Shown here in pieces: positions 22,108 through 35,020 of a stretch of 64,000 bases of DNA. Made by a program: the position numbers and the translations under genes. The stretch is from contig NC_090282.1 of assembly GCF_037392515.1 (NCBI RefSeq), forward strand, positions 35,428,054-35,492,053, given 5' to 3'. The notes under the pieces were generated by a model that saw only the letters and a list, made by a program, of their open reading frames with translations, did not search any database and was not told where the DNA came from. The stretch's first letter is position 1; each line of letters begins with the position of its first letter. This stretch comes from Haliotis asinina. Lineage: Eukaryota; Mollusca; Gastropoda; Lepetellida; Haliotidae.

Positions 22108-22157
22108 TGCGTGACGCCATAGTACTGCGTGACGCCATAGTACTGCGTGATGCCATA
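22108..22157 (+). repeat. 18-bp tandem repeat, ~2.8 copies
   Basis: Unit TGCGTGACGCCATAGTAC; the last copy is partial and has GATGCC in place of GACGCC. Confidence 0.85.
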
Positions 22158-22289
22158 AACTGAATATCGCACTTACATTCATTTGTCCATTAACGGAAAG
22201 GATCCACACAAACCTGTTGTTTCTTTTGTAAATTGTTATAATATATTTAACGAACTAAAAGACAAAATGTATCAGAGTGAGGTTGGTTG

Positions 22290-22660
22290 GTACTAGCACA
22301 TTCAGACTAGTAAGGTGCATCCATAGCTCAGGTCCCTATGTCCCTGTACAGGTAGTCCAGACAGCAGGGTGAATCCGCCGTAAACATTCCGGAAATATGT
22401 AGACTCTCCAACACTGCAGCTCTCTGCATTACCAAGAGTACCAGAAGAGCAGTGCTTTTTGGTGGAGACCCCTGACAATCTCCTGATCTGCTCCAAGAGG
22501 TCAGGGGGTACCAAACCAAAGGTACCGATAACAATGATGATCCTGCCTGTGGTATAATTTTGTACAAGTGAGACACTTCAAAGGCGATTTCCGCATATTT
22601 GTCCTGTCTTTCCTGAATCTTGTCAGTGACATAGCTGTAAAAAGGGACAGGGTCGGTGAT
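22290..22660 (-). pseudogene. LINE ORF2 C-terminal remnant, frameshifted
   Basis: Minus-strand translation gives fragments with LINE C-terminal character: ITDPVPF...DKIQERQDKYAEIAFEV, then, after a frame change, RIIIVIGTFGLVPPDLLEQI followed by RRLSGVS and a short tail. The order 'EK..KY.E.A.E', then a hydrophobic IP(V)VIGxxGxVP stretch, is the region after the reverse transcriptase domain in L1-like and related non-LTR retrotransposons. At least one frameshift and no RT catalytic core nearby mean this is a 5'-truncated, decayed copy. Confidence 0.65.
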
Positions 22661-23158
22661 TGTTTATTTACACGTAGTCAAAATATTTTAAAGAATTGTA
22701 ACCATTCGTGATTCTTTCATGGAAAACTCAATACAGTCATTTCATGTCTGCGTCTATAGTAAGTGTGCGTCTGAACACACAGTGACTGTCTGTCTCATTA
22801 GAATGCACATTAACGCCTTTCACTTTCATATGGTTTTATATCCTCTCTGTTCAGATTTGTGTTCTGGTAGCAGGGCGCCCAGTCAAGTGCGTCCTGATTA
22901 CTCAATGCTCAATTTTCTAGATCGCAGATCATACCCTCCATGAATACTCTGACTGTTAAATGACTACCTCATATGTAGAATAATGTAAATGACAGGTGAT
23001 ACGACGTGGCAATGATTTACGATTCTGTCTGGGACCAACAGGTGCCCCGAGGACAGCTGCAATATTCAGTCCTCTCTCTATATGTAATGGTTGTTCAATT
23101 ATGACGTTGACAAAAGATATAGTGTTATACACCACCGTGTATGTGGTGTGATTTCATT

Positions 23159-23163
<5 letters not shown>
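22661..23163. other. Intergenic DNA, nothing recognised
   Basis: No repeat or gene is supported between the LINE remnant and the TC microsatellite. Confidence 0.35.

Positions 23164-23212
<49 letters not shown>
23164..23212 (+). repeat. (TC)n microsatellite
   Basis: About 24 uninterrupted TC repeats, followed by GTGCATGTGTGT. Confidence 0.97.
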
Positions 23213-23216
<4 letters not shown>

Positions 23217-23297
23217 ATGTGTGTATTATACATATGAGTTCATCGCCGTAAATGATACGTATGTGCAAATATTTCCTCCAATGTGACTATGCTCGCT

Positions 23298-23539
23298 GGA
23301 CCCGTGAAAATCCCGTGGTTGAATAGGCCTTCAGCAACCCATGCTTGCCTCAAACATGAGTCCCCTATCTTAAAGTATTTCACGTATTCATGTCTTCGGT
23401 TCTCATTAACGCAGATCGATGGTCATGCTGTTGACCACTGTTGAGTTTCTGGTCCAGACAGATTATTTACGGACCGCCGCCATAAAGCTGGAATATTGCT
23501 GAGTGCGGCGTAAAACTAAACTCACTCACACCCTCACTC
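23298..23539 (+). mobile_element. Family B element with 12-bp TSD (one mismatch)
   Basis: It begins at ACCCGTGAAAATCCCG, contains GAATAGGCCTTCAGCAACCC and a body with a diverged centre, and ends GGAATATTGCTGAGTGCGGC, GTAAAACTAAACTCACTCAC. The flanks ACTATGCTCGCT (23286-23297) and ACTATGCTCCCT (23540-23551) are the duplicated target. The segment after CATGCTTG (about 23345-23400) does not resemble other copies. Confidence 0.87.
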
Positions 23540-24167
23540 ACTATGCTCCCTCTCTGTTTGTCATTCTAAGATGACGTAAGGAATGTAGCATGATGTTAAT
23601 TGCATTACAACTTAGACTACATTTAATATATAAATAATGTCCACAAATGTTACCCAAAACGACTGACTGTGCGTGTTTCTGAGGATGGACAGAATTAGTA
23701 TACATTCGTGGAGTATCATTCACCGTAGAACTAGACCATGCTGACCTTCTTATCTCTATATTTTGCTTCCGGAATTCATTTATTTGAGTCAGGTGTCATG
23801 TCATGTGATAATCACTTCCTGATGTGGCATATTCACAGGCGTCAGATGTGTTTAACAAACACTGTATATTGACAAGCTATGCCAACAAAAAAACACACGC
23901 CTTTTTAGAATTTCAGTTTAATCCCGTTTTATTCTGCACCTGCAGGTGTCTTGTGAAGTCGAGCTTAACTCCCAATGCAGACTGACATTTACTACCAGGA
24001 ATAAATTATCCTTAACTGTTTAATATATATGTGTAGCAACATGTAGAAAAAGCAAAAGGTGTAAGGAACTGTTCTTAATTTCTTATGCTTTAAGACTTAA
24101 TCAAGCATTGTAGATCTGAGCTGGGCCCCTTTCAAAGTATATTCTCTCAAAGGTTTAGGAGCCAGAC

Positions 24168-24221
24168 TAATCCCATATTATTATAGGACAAGTGTAATCC
24201 CATATTATTATAGGACAAATG
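24168..24221 (+). repeat. 27-bp tandem duplication
   Basis: Two nearly identical units, TAATCCCATATTATTATAGG then ACAAGTG or ACAAATG. Confidence 0.9.
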
Positions 24222-24255
24222 TGATATTACGATCGCTTTATTGAACCTGGTAGTA

Positions 24256-24526
24256 GTGAGTGAGTGAGTGAGTTTAGTTTTACGTCGCACTTAGCAATAT
24301 TCCAGCTATATGGCGACGGTCTGTAAATAATCAAGTCTGGACCAGACAATCCAGTGATCAACAACATGAGCATCGATCTGCGCAATGGGGAACCGATGAC
24401 ACGTGTCAACCAAGTCAGCTAGTCTGACCACCCGATCCCGTTAGTCGCCTCTTACGACAAGCATAGTCACCTTTTATGGCAAGCATGGGTTGCTGAAGGC
24501 CTATTCTACCCCGGGACCTTCACGGG
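24256..24526 (-). mobile_element. Family B element, full length, perfect 14-bp TSD
   Basis: Flanked by TGAACCTGGTAGTA at 24242-24255 and 24527-24540. On the minus strand: CCCGTGAAGGTCCCGGGGTA, GAATAGGCCTTCAGCAACCC, a small internal duplication around GCTTGCCATAAAAGGTGACT, CTTGTCGTAAGAGGCGACTA, ACGGGATCGGGTGGTCAGAC, GATCGATGCTCATGTTGTTG, then the tail and five ACTC repeats. It is the best reference copy. GATCGATGC fits the minimal pol III box B GWTCRANNC; box A is unclear. Confidence 0.95.
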
Positions 24527-27500
24527 TGAACCTGGTAGTAACTGTGACAGTATGTATAGATGTACAGACGATCAAACTTGTATCCGTTGTGTTTACTTCG
24601 AGGAAACTGAAGTCATATGTACGTACTGATGTCCGAGCGAAGATCTTCATCTGTTTCGAGCATGCAGGCAGAGAGACGGGCCACGAAGATACGAGGTACT
24701 ATCAATAGGTTCTGAGCATAAACTAATTCAGGTGTGTGCATTGTGACAACAGCTGTATGCTTTTGGCGAATGGTGTATGGTTTATATCATCCGCAGAAAG
24801 GTAATATTTACGTGCACATGTGTATAGTTTCCGGTCACGTGACATCTAATCCCAAGTAACCCTAATGAAACGGCAGTATTGGGTAAGCTTGAGTACAGAG
24901 CAGTCATAGAAGTTTGGGTCCCTTAGGGGCCTCCGGTGAAACACACTGGGGAGCGATTGACAACGATACGGGTACCCGATGGATAGCTCTGTCCTGACTA
25001 CCATTCTGCTTCTGGTCACTGTTCAGGAATGAAAGCAGACTGATGTTGTTGTGTCTGTGTTATCCTCCTCGTAGTCACACCTTTCACGTGAACATTTCAA
25101 AAGATTTGGCACACATATAGGATGCGTAGATCCTTAAATCTATACTATTTCATAAATAGTATATCAATCTAATGATTATAAAGGGTATTTAGTGATTCTG
25201 GAATTTAAAGAGGCAAGTCTAGATAAGGGAGCAGTCCAAGGACGCCAGTCTGTTATTTATATTTTTAAAGAAATCCTCATTAAAATAATAATTATTATTA
25301 TTACCTTAGAGCGTCTATACAAAGAGTGCGATCATCTTTTAAACCACTTAAATAATGAATGACCAATGTTTAACTAGTATACTCATGTACACTTTATGGT
25401 GTATGCATTTTATAAAAAAATCTATCCAGGCATATTATTATATACATTAACAAAGTACATTTTATAACATGCATGCATGTTTACTGCATGCATGTCCACA
25501 TGTTAGCCACACCACACAGTCTCTAGTCAGCACTCGAAGAAGACCTGGCTTTCTGCAGCGCTCCTCGTGCGTAGTAGAGACGAACGCCAAGCGAAACTGA
25601 GGTTGAAACAGATGATGCCCTGTGATGCTCCAGGAGGGACCTGGCTCTTGAAAAACATTCCAGCAGATGTTTTATGCTAGTTTTGTGACCACTTTTTTAC
25701 AACGTCACCGTCATGGAACAGAGCGTGTTATACTAGGTGCCACTGGACTGGTTTCATATTAAAGCTTCATAACTGTGTTGAACGTTTCCAACTTTTGAAT
25801 TTGAAACCAAATATAGGCGGGAGGCCCGGTTTTGACGAATAAAGCTCAACAGCATTCTGTAAGATTTAACTACCAGATGCGAGGTCAACCACATTACGAG
25901 TGACAAAATGAATGTGAAATTCATCAAAACACTAAGAGATATATTCAGTTAATAATCTGCTCTGCAAAGAAATGATGTATTTCATATTCTGCATTAGGTT
26001 ACCCCATTGTTACACAATACCACTGCTGTTTCAACCGATTAGACTATTGTCATGGATTTTGTATCAACACGAGAAAGGTAATGAATCTTCTTCGTGCATA
26101 TATAGTGTCAGACTAACGAAACTAAAAGCAGGTGGCCAGATGCTATCTGTGCTTCTGTTGTGCAGAATTTACAAGTAGCATTTTACCATCATATTACCAA
26201 TAATAGTAAATATATTTTGAGTAGGTATGTTTTTCAGCATTTTCGAAGTTATATAACTCCTGTTCTCTTATCTCGTCAACATATCTATAAATGAGGTTTA
26301 ATAAAATGATTCTTAACTGGTCTTCGGATACCCTCAATAATGGTATGTGGAAAAATTATTGTTGAGCGAGACATGCAGTAAACTCATCGTCTGCACAGCC
26401 CTACTGTGCGATAACTCTTCTCCAGGGACCGGTTCGTTATTATCAACATGTCTCAAATAATCAAGTTCTTTACAACTTGAACAGTTCGCCATGCATTGTC
26501 AGCATAAATTTCCAAACAAGTTTTGCAGAATATTCTTTTTGGTAAAGCGGTTTGGGAGCAACGTCTCCGTTTCCAGTGAAATGTCAACAAAACGAGTGAC
26601 ACTCCAGCGACAATCAGCTCCGGTTTCGCTTGATAAACACTTTTTACAAAATTGTTTGAAATTCCAGAAACCCGTTCGCATGTTCCACTTTCAGCGTGAG
26701 ATAACACAACACAGCAAGCAGAACTCGTATTTCGCTCATGTTACGCTAGCTGGAATACTTCATCAAAACGTATCTGATCCTTGATATTTACATGGCTCTG
26801 CGAGAAACAAAAGTGAAAATGAGTTGGGAGAGCTTCAACATCCATCAGTCCATTATTCTAAGATCATTTCTTGATTTTTCGGAGATATGAGACTCCTTGT
26901 GAGAACAAGCGTGATTTATCGTGAAAGCAAAATAAATATTATGAACCCATTGCTTTCTCATGCATTATAATATGTGCATGATACAGAAGTAGTTTTTTTG
27001 TGTATATTATTGGCCTCTGAAAGGTTAGTGTTCTCAGCGATGAGGATAAATACATAACCTGTGCTCGATATATTGTGTTTTATCAAGACACGATCAAGCT
27101 GAATAACGCTTGGTATTTTTCTTGCAGAACGTCTTTAAAATACATTAATCATATTAAGTTTAAAGAACACAATACGGTTTTTTATGTTGAGAATGTTAGT
27201 AAGACATATGGTTGTTTCATTGGAAGGCATCTGTCGGTGTTTCACACTGATGTATCGTTTCTGTATGCTGAATCCTGCACTGATGACTTTGTAACATTCC
27301 AGTATCAATACTGCTGTGATTCACTAACTCTTGTGTCCATATTGTTGTCACGGTGTAGGGACGTAATGTCCTTAACATTCTATGCTGCAGAAACTGTGCT
27401 TGAGCATGATCTCGTAAATGCTGTATGCTTGATGTATCACAGTAACATTAAAGCGCTTTGTTAGGCTTGTATCCATGTTGGTTTATCATTGCAGGGACGG

Positions 27501-28528
27501 GATTTCGTGTATGTTTTGTCCGTTTGGCAGCAACGATGATTTGGCTGTATACTTCAGTATTTCACTTACATCAACTGAGTTAGTTATTGACGAGCAGGCA
27601 CCCACACCACAAGGGTATTATGGGTTAACAATAATGGGAGACCACATACAACCTCGGGAAGGAAACATCGGTTTCTTTGTTCATTGAGTGATATCATACC
27701 CCGACGGCGTTTGTGTTCGACTCCATATTTTGCAAGGGCTGCTATATTGCCAAACAACAAAATGTGCACGATCAGCAAAATGTACAAAATATATCATGTA
27801 CTGAAGTACAAGAAACAAGATGAACGAACCCACAATGAAAATCACTTTCATGGCATGTTCACTGGTTTAACAGGTCGGAGGTATACAGTCTATGGCAATC
27901 AATGGTTATAGCCATGTTATGACTGCCTGATGTGAGTATACGCTGAAGTCAGACCATAACTGATAGGAGAATCAGCTGCAACCACCGACTTCTTTTTACT
28001 ACGGCAATGAAAGCCGACAGCAAAAGCTAGAGCGGTTTCCTGTGTTAAAAAGCTGCCGTTCTGGGACAATGAGGTGAACAAACACTGACAGAAAAACATG
28101 GTAGAATAATCCGGAAACATCGCTGAGCCATTAAATCAGTGATTATTACGTTCATGTGGTCTGCGAGTAATTGGTGCAGGCCATTAAGACAAAGACCGTG
28201 ACCATTTGCGAACAACGATGGTAGACTGTGTGACTACAAGGGACGCGTTGGTTGCTAAACACGCAGTTGGTTTATATAACACCATTTATATCTGCTCTTC
28301 ACGCTATTTTCTATTGGCCCATAAACTCGTGTGCTCTCTCTGTAGCGGTAAATGCTTCACTCTAAACTCTGAAACGATTCTTTCGGTTTAAAGTTTCATT
28401 GCCATAGGTTCCAGAATGTATGTTTTCAAACTTTCTGCATGGATTCTTCTTGGTATCAGCTTTCATTATGGCCGAGCTCTTGAAGGCTCGAACTGTTTGT
28501 TCTTCCCGCATTACCAATAAATGATGGT

Positions 28529-28588
28529 GTTCTTGAAGACTTTAACTGGTGGTTCTATGTTCTTGAAGACTTGAACTGATGGTTCTGT
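28529..28588 (+). repeat. 30-bp tandem duplication
   Basis: Two imperfect copies of GTTCTTGAAGACTTTAACTG followed by GTGGTTCTAT. Confidence 0.85.
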
Positions 28589-29164
28589 CTCAGTTCTATT
28601 ATGTATCATAGGGACACTGAGGGAATATGTTGTAACTGGTTTTATTGCCATTGAAAATTTGCCTCATTCGGTTAACATCCCTGTACAACAGAAATGTGGA
28701 AATTCGAGCTCAGATTAAAGTTAAATTGTATTGACGTTATCACAACTGAAGTTCTTACAGTTGAGATGAACACGTTCGCGAGACCAACCTGAATAGGTAT
28801 TGTTCTGGCAGACCAAGAATCTTATCCAGTTTGAATCTAGGATACAGTCCTAAGTTCATCGGACCAGGGCTGAATATTTGCCCATTTATCAGAAGGGCTG
28901 ATCCAAACATACGTTATAGCTTATGCCAAAATGGTTGTATGTGTTGGATCTTTTAACATTTTAAGCGTTTTTTTTGCTGAAGGGTTCACACTAGGAACAC
29001 GTACACTGTCTTCATCTCCGGTAGTAATGGTGGATGTGTTCACTTCTCTGTAATAGTGTCTTGTTTTTCATAGGGAACCCGAGAATCTAGACTAACAGCT
29101 AGTCTCTGAAATGAACATATTTTACTGAAAAAACGTTCATAGTGAAAAAAAATAAGATAATGAA

Positions 29165-29290
29165 ATGGAGCCCTGAGACTTTCTCCATTTTCTTCATTGA
29201 AGCTAAGGAAAGCTAGACTTGCCACATTTTCTAGACTTGCGTGGGCTTTCTTGGGTACATATACTTCAGGGTCTGTACGACAGACTACCG
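29165..29290 (+). repeat. Family C repeat, degenerate copy
   Basis: It contains GAAAGCTAGACTTGCCACAT and CAGGGTCTGTACGACAGACT in family order. It is weaker than the other copies. Confidence 0.3.
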
Positions 29291-29488
29291 AGAATCTTTC
29301 ATATAGTTTACTAAACACCTCAGATGTACATCAAATGCCTACGAGAGCTGATGAGACAGGACTGTTTCTGACGACAGAAGTCTCAAGACCCAACCTGTTG
29401 AATCCTCTGTCATGTCCAGTTCTCAACAGCTATCAAACACGACTGCAGTGTTCCTCACTTGTGTGTATCTATGATTTTGTGTGCCGGA

Positions 29489-29525
29489 GTGTGCATGTGT
29501 GTGCATGTGTGTGCATGTGTGTGTG
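29489..29525 (+). repeat. GTGCATGTGT tandem repeat
   Basis: Three copies of the 10-bp unit, then GTGTGTG. Confidence 0.9.
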
Positions 29526-30356
29526 AAACTATTTTTCAAACTAGCTGAAACTTCTAAATCGAAAGGTCTCTCGGATCATTTAACTGACTTAAGTGGCCAT
29601 TAAATAACCGCCCTGGACTCAGCGTGCTGCCGATAACCTTGTCTGGAGAACTCCCTTCACAAAATAATATCTGCAGGATCGGGGTAGGGCTTCTAGGAGC
29701 TATCTCCTATCACAGCATACATAAGAAATCACGTGATGCTGTAATCCCAGGATCGTCACAAACACATGGGAACAACTAGATAAAAGTTCAAACGTTGATA
29801 TCTGCCTGCCCCATGTGTCCTACAAGTGCATCTGAAGCCGCGCTCCTAGGCATGTGGTTATCGTAATGTTGTCACTGGAAGGGAGACGGGCGTTGGGAGG
29901 GGATGGGGAGGTAGGGGAGAGGAGGGGGTGACAGGTGCCTAACACATGAAAGGACACCATAATGTCACAGACATATCAAAATGGCGGTCGTGCTTTTTGT
30001 GACCAAGATATAATATTGGATAGACTGCAGTGAGAGAAGATAATTGAATCGTTTATACAAGCAATCGTTGGTCCTCACGAACACAACTAATAATTGGTAA
30101 ACCTAAGTGTGACTATACAATTCATGGGTGGATACCCTTAGTTAGAAGGATGTTATCAAGAGCCTTTGTTCCCACTATGACCTTGATATACAATACAATC
30201 CTCTAAGTAATACTCTTTCCTTTATAAATCGAATAATGAGGCAAAAGTAAATTCAACACCTTCCTTTGGTGTGGCTTAAATCCATCGCCCAGCAATACAA
30301 AAGGAACAACTACGCCTCATATTGGTGAAAATCTTAGTGTCATCAATGTTTTTTCA

Positions 30357-30514
30357 GGGACGGTGTGGTAGACAAGTGGTTAAAGCGTTAGGTCGTCACG
30401 CCGAAGATCCGGGTTCGATTCCTGACATGGATACGTTGTGTGAAGCCCACTTCTGGTGTCCACCGAAGTGATATTGCTGGAAGATTCTAAAAGGCGTAAA
30501 ATTAAACTCACTCA
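30357..30514 (+). mobile_element. Family A tRNA-derived SINE, full length
   Basis: The tRNA-like head has box A-like TGGTAGACAAGTGGTTAAAG and box B GGGTTCGATTCC; then GAAGCCCACTTCTGGTGTCC, GTGATATTGCTGGAAGATTC, GGCGTAAAATTAAACTCACT. ATCAATG occurs on both sides (30342-30348 and 30515-30521), a weak candidate target duplication. The head could be mistaken for a tRNA gene, but there is no complete cloverleaf and the SINE body follows. Confidence 0.9.
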
Positions 30515-30521
30515 ATCAATG

Positions 30522-32763
30522 ATTCTCAAGGATCCACTACAGTTTGCACCACGATGTTGCCATGTCATAGAATGGGATTTAGATAATCGACACTGATCAT
30601 TTCTTCCAGTAGACGATTTATATGGTGTTGTTACAAAGAATAAACGGGTTGTGGCAGAATCTGCTGCATCGACATTCTGGCTGTAACCACGGTTTCCCAG
30701 CTCGGAAACATGTCACGTAATCAGGGTGATAAATGAGATTTGTATTTTTACTTTATCTTTTGTGCTCTTTCCTGCCAGGCTGTAGTTAAAACAGAACAAA
30801 AACACGACAGTATTTGTATTTACAGCAGTAGGGTTTCCGTTTTGTGTTTACAAGAAAGTAATTCCTTGTGTCCCTTCGTGAACATTAAGCATAAGTAAAT
30901 ATACAATCCTTTTGAAAAGGTTTTGTTGTGTGTTGTTATTTGGTTCTTACTTCCCTCTAGAATTTACGTGACAAATATAAGCCATGTTTATAGACTTGCC
31001 AAACAAATGTAATAGAATATCTACGATGTTTTATAAGCTGTAGAGCAAAAAAAAGAAAAAAAGCGCAGATTGGAAACTTTTACGTGCTTTCATTTAGAGA
31101 ATATGACTTATTTTTTTAAAATTTTGAAAAACTAAATTAAGAAAAATCCAAACATTAAAAGTGCTTTGTCGAGACAAATGTACACCAATGCAAGCATGGA
31201 AGGTAGCATGTGCTTGCAAATTCATTTATATCCTCGTCTTTGTGAAACCTATTTAATTCAACGCCAAACTGCAAGACCCCGATTACGTTTTCATTTTCTA
31301 TAAATAAAAGAGTAAAGAATAAAAGGGCATTAGCTAAATAGCTTAATAGTGTAATAACTTACCTTCCCGAACACGCGGTATCACATGGACGCACGGACGC
31401 ACGCACGCACGCACGCACTGACTGTGTATTCAGAAGGCATAATTTCCTGAAAATTTGTTTCTGGAAGAAAATAGTGATATCACTAAGTAGGTAATTAAAA
31501 CACACATTACAAATTTCTATAATTCCATAATGTACATTTAAACCTCAGTACACATCTTGTTTGCTTTATACATAATGAGATTACTATTCCGTATCATTAA
31601 CCCAGCCAAAACATGTCTAACAGCTTCATCGTAATCACCAGTCTGCACTTAACCAAATGTATAACATTTACATTCAATGAAATGTGACTCGTCCATTAAC
31701 TCTGCTTTGACCGATGCAGTGCGACTGTCGAAACAGAAAGCCATATTTCCTACAAATGTGACGGTAACGCATATCAGCCTTTCGTGTAAAAACATGATAC
31801 TATTTCACTTTCAATGTAGACAGAACGTTGTTGTAGTCCACGGAGAGCATGATTACCCATTAGCTGGAACTGCCGGATGTTATGAAATTAACAAGGAATC
31901 ACAGAGGATGGAAGTTTGGAGAGGGCGGGGTAATAAAAGGGTTTCGGAGGGTGATAAGTGGGTGCATGTATGTACACCAACAAACAGTGACATCAGACAG
32001 CTCTGATTGTGCACTCCCTCACATGTCTGGTATGTTTGAATGTATATCACATTGCGTTGATTTACATGGCTGTAACTCCTGACAGCGTTTGTGCCACTGG
32101 GGAAATTTAAGGAGTGACAGTTTGTCCTTTAGAATCAGTTTTGTTGCAGGTTTGAGAGCAATGTCTAGGGTCCTCTATGAACATCTTAGTGGAATGACAT
32201 TTGTGGAAAAGTTGCAGTTTATGAAATGATACCTCTTAGAACACATCTGTAGCGGTAACATGGGGGTGTAGTTTCACAATGCCACTATCTAAAAGAGCAT
32301 TGGTTTCTAACAGTTATAAACATGTTGAAACGACCATAATTTTATGAAAAGCGTAAAATAAATACATTTAACGTATTGGACATAATATCCTTACTGAAAC
32401 TGCTCAGCATCTACAGAAACATAGCAATAATGCGAATGAATGATATGTTTTTGTGTGTGCAAATCGCAGTATACTAGAACCTTGCTTATTCGGACACTTG
32501 CATTTCCTGAATTATTGTCCTAAAAAACGAAGGTCCGTCTTTGTATGTGTTTTCAAAATTATCGTGAACGGACAGCTGCCATTTCTATATATTCTATGAT
32601 TGTTTTCAGTTTGATACAAAACGGTTTGTCACAGACATGTGAATGAACGCAGCAACGAGGGTGTTCATAATCCTATCTCGCATCAATTACATAATATACA
32701 TCTGTGAATCTTTGGGTCCATGATGCCGGATCCGTAATATAATTGGTATTCAAGAGCAGGAAA
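30522..32763. other. Intergenic DNA, no gene recognised
   Basis: A short (GCAC)n run lies at 31391-31418. The ORF at 31677-32006 (+, 109 codons) has no recognised domain and no supporting homologue in the window. Confidence 0.4.
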
Positions 32764-32906
32764 TGACCCGTGCGATCGGGTGGTAAGTCTGGCTGACATG
32801 CCACCGTATCTAAACTGTGTAGATCAATGCTCATGATGTTGATCTCTAGATTGTCAGACTCGATTTTTTTTACAGAACGCCACGATATAGCTAGAATATT
32901 GCCACC
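32764..32906 (+). mobile_element. Family B SINE-like element, degraded
   Basis: GCGATCGGGTGGTAAGTCTG, GTAGATCAATGCTCATGATG, TTTACAGAACGCCACGATAT and AGCTAGAATATTGCC follow the family B order. The 5' head and 3' tail are missing. Confidence 0.75.
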
Positions 32907-34613
32907 AAAACATCTGTATCATCTTTGAAATAAATAAACTGAGAAGACAGACACCTTTAGAGCATACAGTAATGTAAAGCACCACTGAGGACTATTTTCC
33001 GAGAGAGTGATAGGCAAATTTATAGATCGAAAATGCATCATGTGTAATATCTGACATTTGCCATTACAGAAGGAGTTACACCTGAACGACAAAATACATC
33101 GGATGTACAAATTCAGAACATCAAATTCTACTATCACGGACAACATGCTTCAGATAACATATCAAAGGATCTTATGTAAATACAACACACGCCTGTTTCT
33201 TGTTTCTGACCGTACAGCCGATTGAAAACATCTCTGCCACCAAAAATAAATTAACCCTGAAACATGGCAATAAGAAACAAACCAATCTCAGGTAACCAAA
33301 CAAATCTCATAGCGATATATGTAAAACAAACTTAACATTAGTTCAAGAATTAGCCGCACCTCTTCGGGCCTACAGGATCTCAACCAGAAACCGTCACGTG
33401 TAATACATCACACCAGATGACTGGGTGTTTGAAAACACGTACAATTACACATACGATGCGGAACTCGGTGCAAGAACCATTTCCCACGATGGGATAAGAA
33501 AACCGGCAATGCATGACCCTTCAGTGTGAAGTGGGGTTGAATATTGTGAGCATGCATGCACGAGAAAAGAGATTTGTAAGAAAATCTGTTAATTCAGTAT
33601 GCTTGTCAAGGGATGTTAGAGTTATTTCCCGGGCCCGTAGCCGTTAAAAAACATCATATATCTTGATCTATTTACTTGAATGCGTTACCGTGTGTTATTA
33701 TCATTTATGAAAACGAGCACGGGCAATAACGAATATCAAAACCAGACATTCCTTTTCATGTATATTTGAATTATAAACGAAAATATGTGCTATTTCGTGA
33801 TTAAATCTTTTTTTCTGAACAAAGTCCACCTTGGTACAATTATTTTCATATCTGAAATTCATGTCAGCGAATCATGTTGGAGTGTAAATGGCGTGTAATG
33901 TATAAGCCTCTTCATGATCAGGTACAAATTTACTTAACCCACGAAATGGTTCCCCGTCCGGCACTTCATATGTTCATGAAGTAAATGTTCATTACATTTA
34001 CTGTTACATCTAGCGGTGACCTTTAACCCTAACTATGTCATATTCCCATTTATTCAGCGACAAGTACACGAATTCAAATATGCAAGATGGACGAAACTGA
34101 TAATACTTCAACCACATCAAACATGCCAGAGTGAGGCAGCAATGTGTCGAAATGTTTCAGACAGTGAGTTGTTATGTGGCGTGAAACTGGACCATGCCTT
34201 AAGTGTTGTTTGAGAAGGTGATGACACAGAATGATAAGTCTCTGCAGGGATCTATGGTTGCGACAGTTAATTTACTAACAGATCCAGTTGGCGTCAGTTT
34301 TCCCTTGACTGGGAGCACCCGCTAACTCGATTTGTTAAGGACATATGAGACAGCATAATGGTACATTTGTTCACAACTCAGAGATATGCATTTAGATATG
34401 AATATATGTAGCTTATCGTCGCTGGCCTTTTATGAATGTGTCTTGATGGTATATCTGAAAACAAGCTTTTATTAAATTAATCATATTATTTTCAAAACAG
34501 AACGTTGAGTGTATATTTTAAGTTATTCATGCAATTAAGACGTTTGATAAATGCTGCAATGCATGTAGGAATTTAGGATACCTGTGTCGATTATCAAAGT
34601 CAGTTTCTTGGAA
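32907..34613. other. Intergenic DNA, nothing recognised
   Basis: AT-rich, no repeat or gene that I can support. Confidence 0.4.
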
Positions 34614-34662
34614 GTGGGGTACCCTAGATGTTAAAGCGTTTTCTCATCAATGACGAAGCCCC
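34614..34662 (+). mobile_element. Family A SINE head fragment
   Basis: GGGGTACCCTAGATGTTAAA then GCGTTTTCTCATCAATGACG aligns with the family A tRNA-like head; the body is missing. Confidence 0.45.
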
Positions 34663-35020
34663 GCAGATATATAACGTGAGTGCATTTAATCAAAAGGAAA
34701 TCTCACTCGAGTAGGCAATGCTCACGGCCCATATATATGTATAAGCCTATTCAACAGCTTCATTTAACAATGTAAACACACTGTTTATTCAGCTGATCAA
34801 AGCAGCTTTTCTCTGAGTCGATCTTTCAGCTTTAAAACAACGTTATAGCCAGTGATGTCTGTGGAATTCATGGAGAATTATGGCGCTGTAACCAGGGGTA
34901 TTATAACCAGAGTGCACTGTAAATGCACTGAACATTTTCAATTCCAGTAAATGACATATGCCATAACTACCAACTACGCCTTTAGGGTCGAACTTATCAA
35001 CAGCAATAGGCATGACATAT

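Larger units (their letters stand above)
24541..30356. other. Long intergenic/intronic stretch, no gene recognised
   Basis: Mostly unique AT-rich DNA. Minor structure includes a perfect short hairpin TATACTATTT-CAT-AAATAGTATA near 25141-25163, a GCATGCATG-rich patch near 25470-25497, and ORFs at 26453-26784 and 27075-27464 with no recognisable domains. A degenerate family C-like patch lies at 25195-25250 (minus). Confidence 0.4.

Noticed and set aside
26453..26784. Overlapping opposite-strand ORFs of 84-97 codons
   Set aside because: No domain, no splice context and mutual overlap; most likely chance open frames.
30357..30430. Possible functional tRNA gene (box A and box B matches)
   Set aside because: The cloverleaf arms do not pair properly and the sequence continues into the family A SINE body and tail, as do the other copies.
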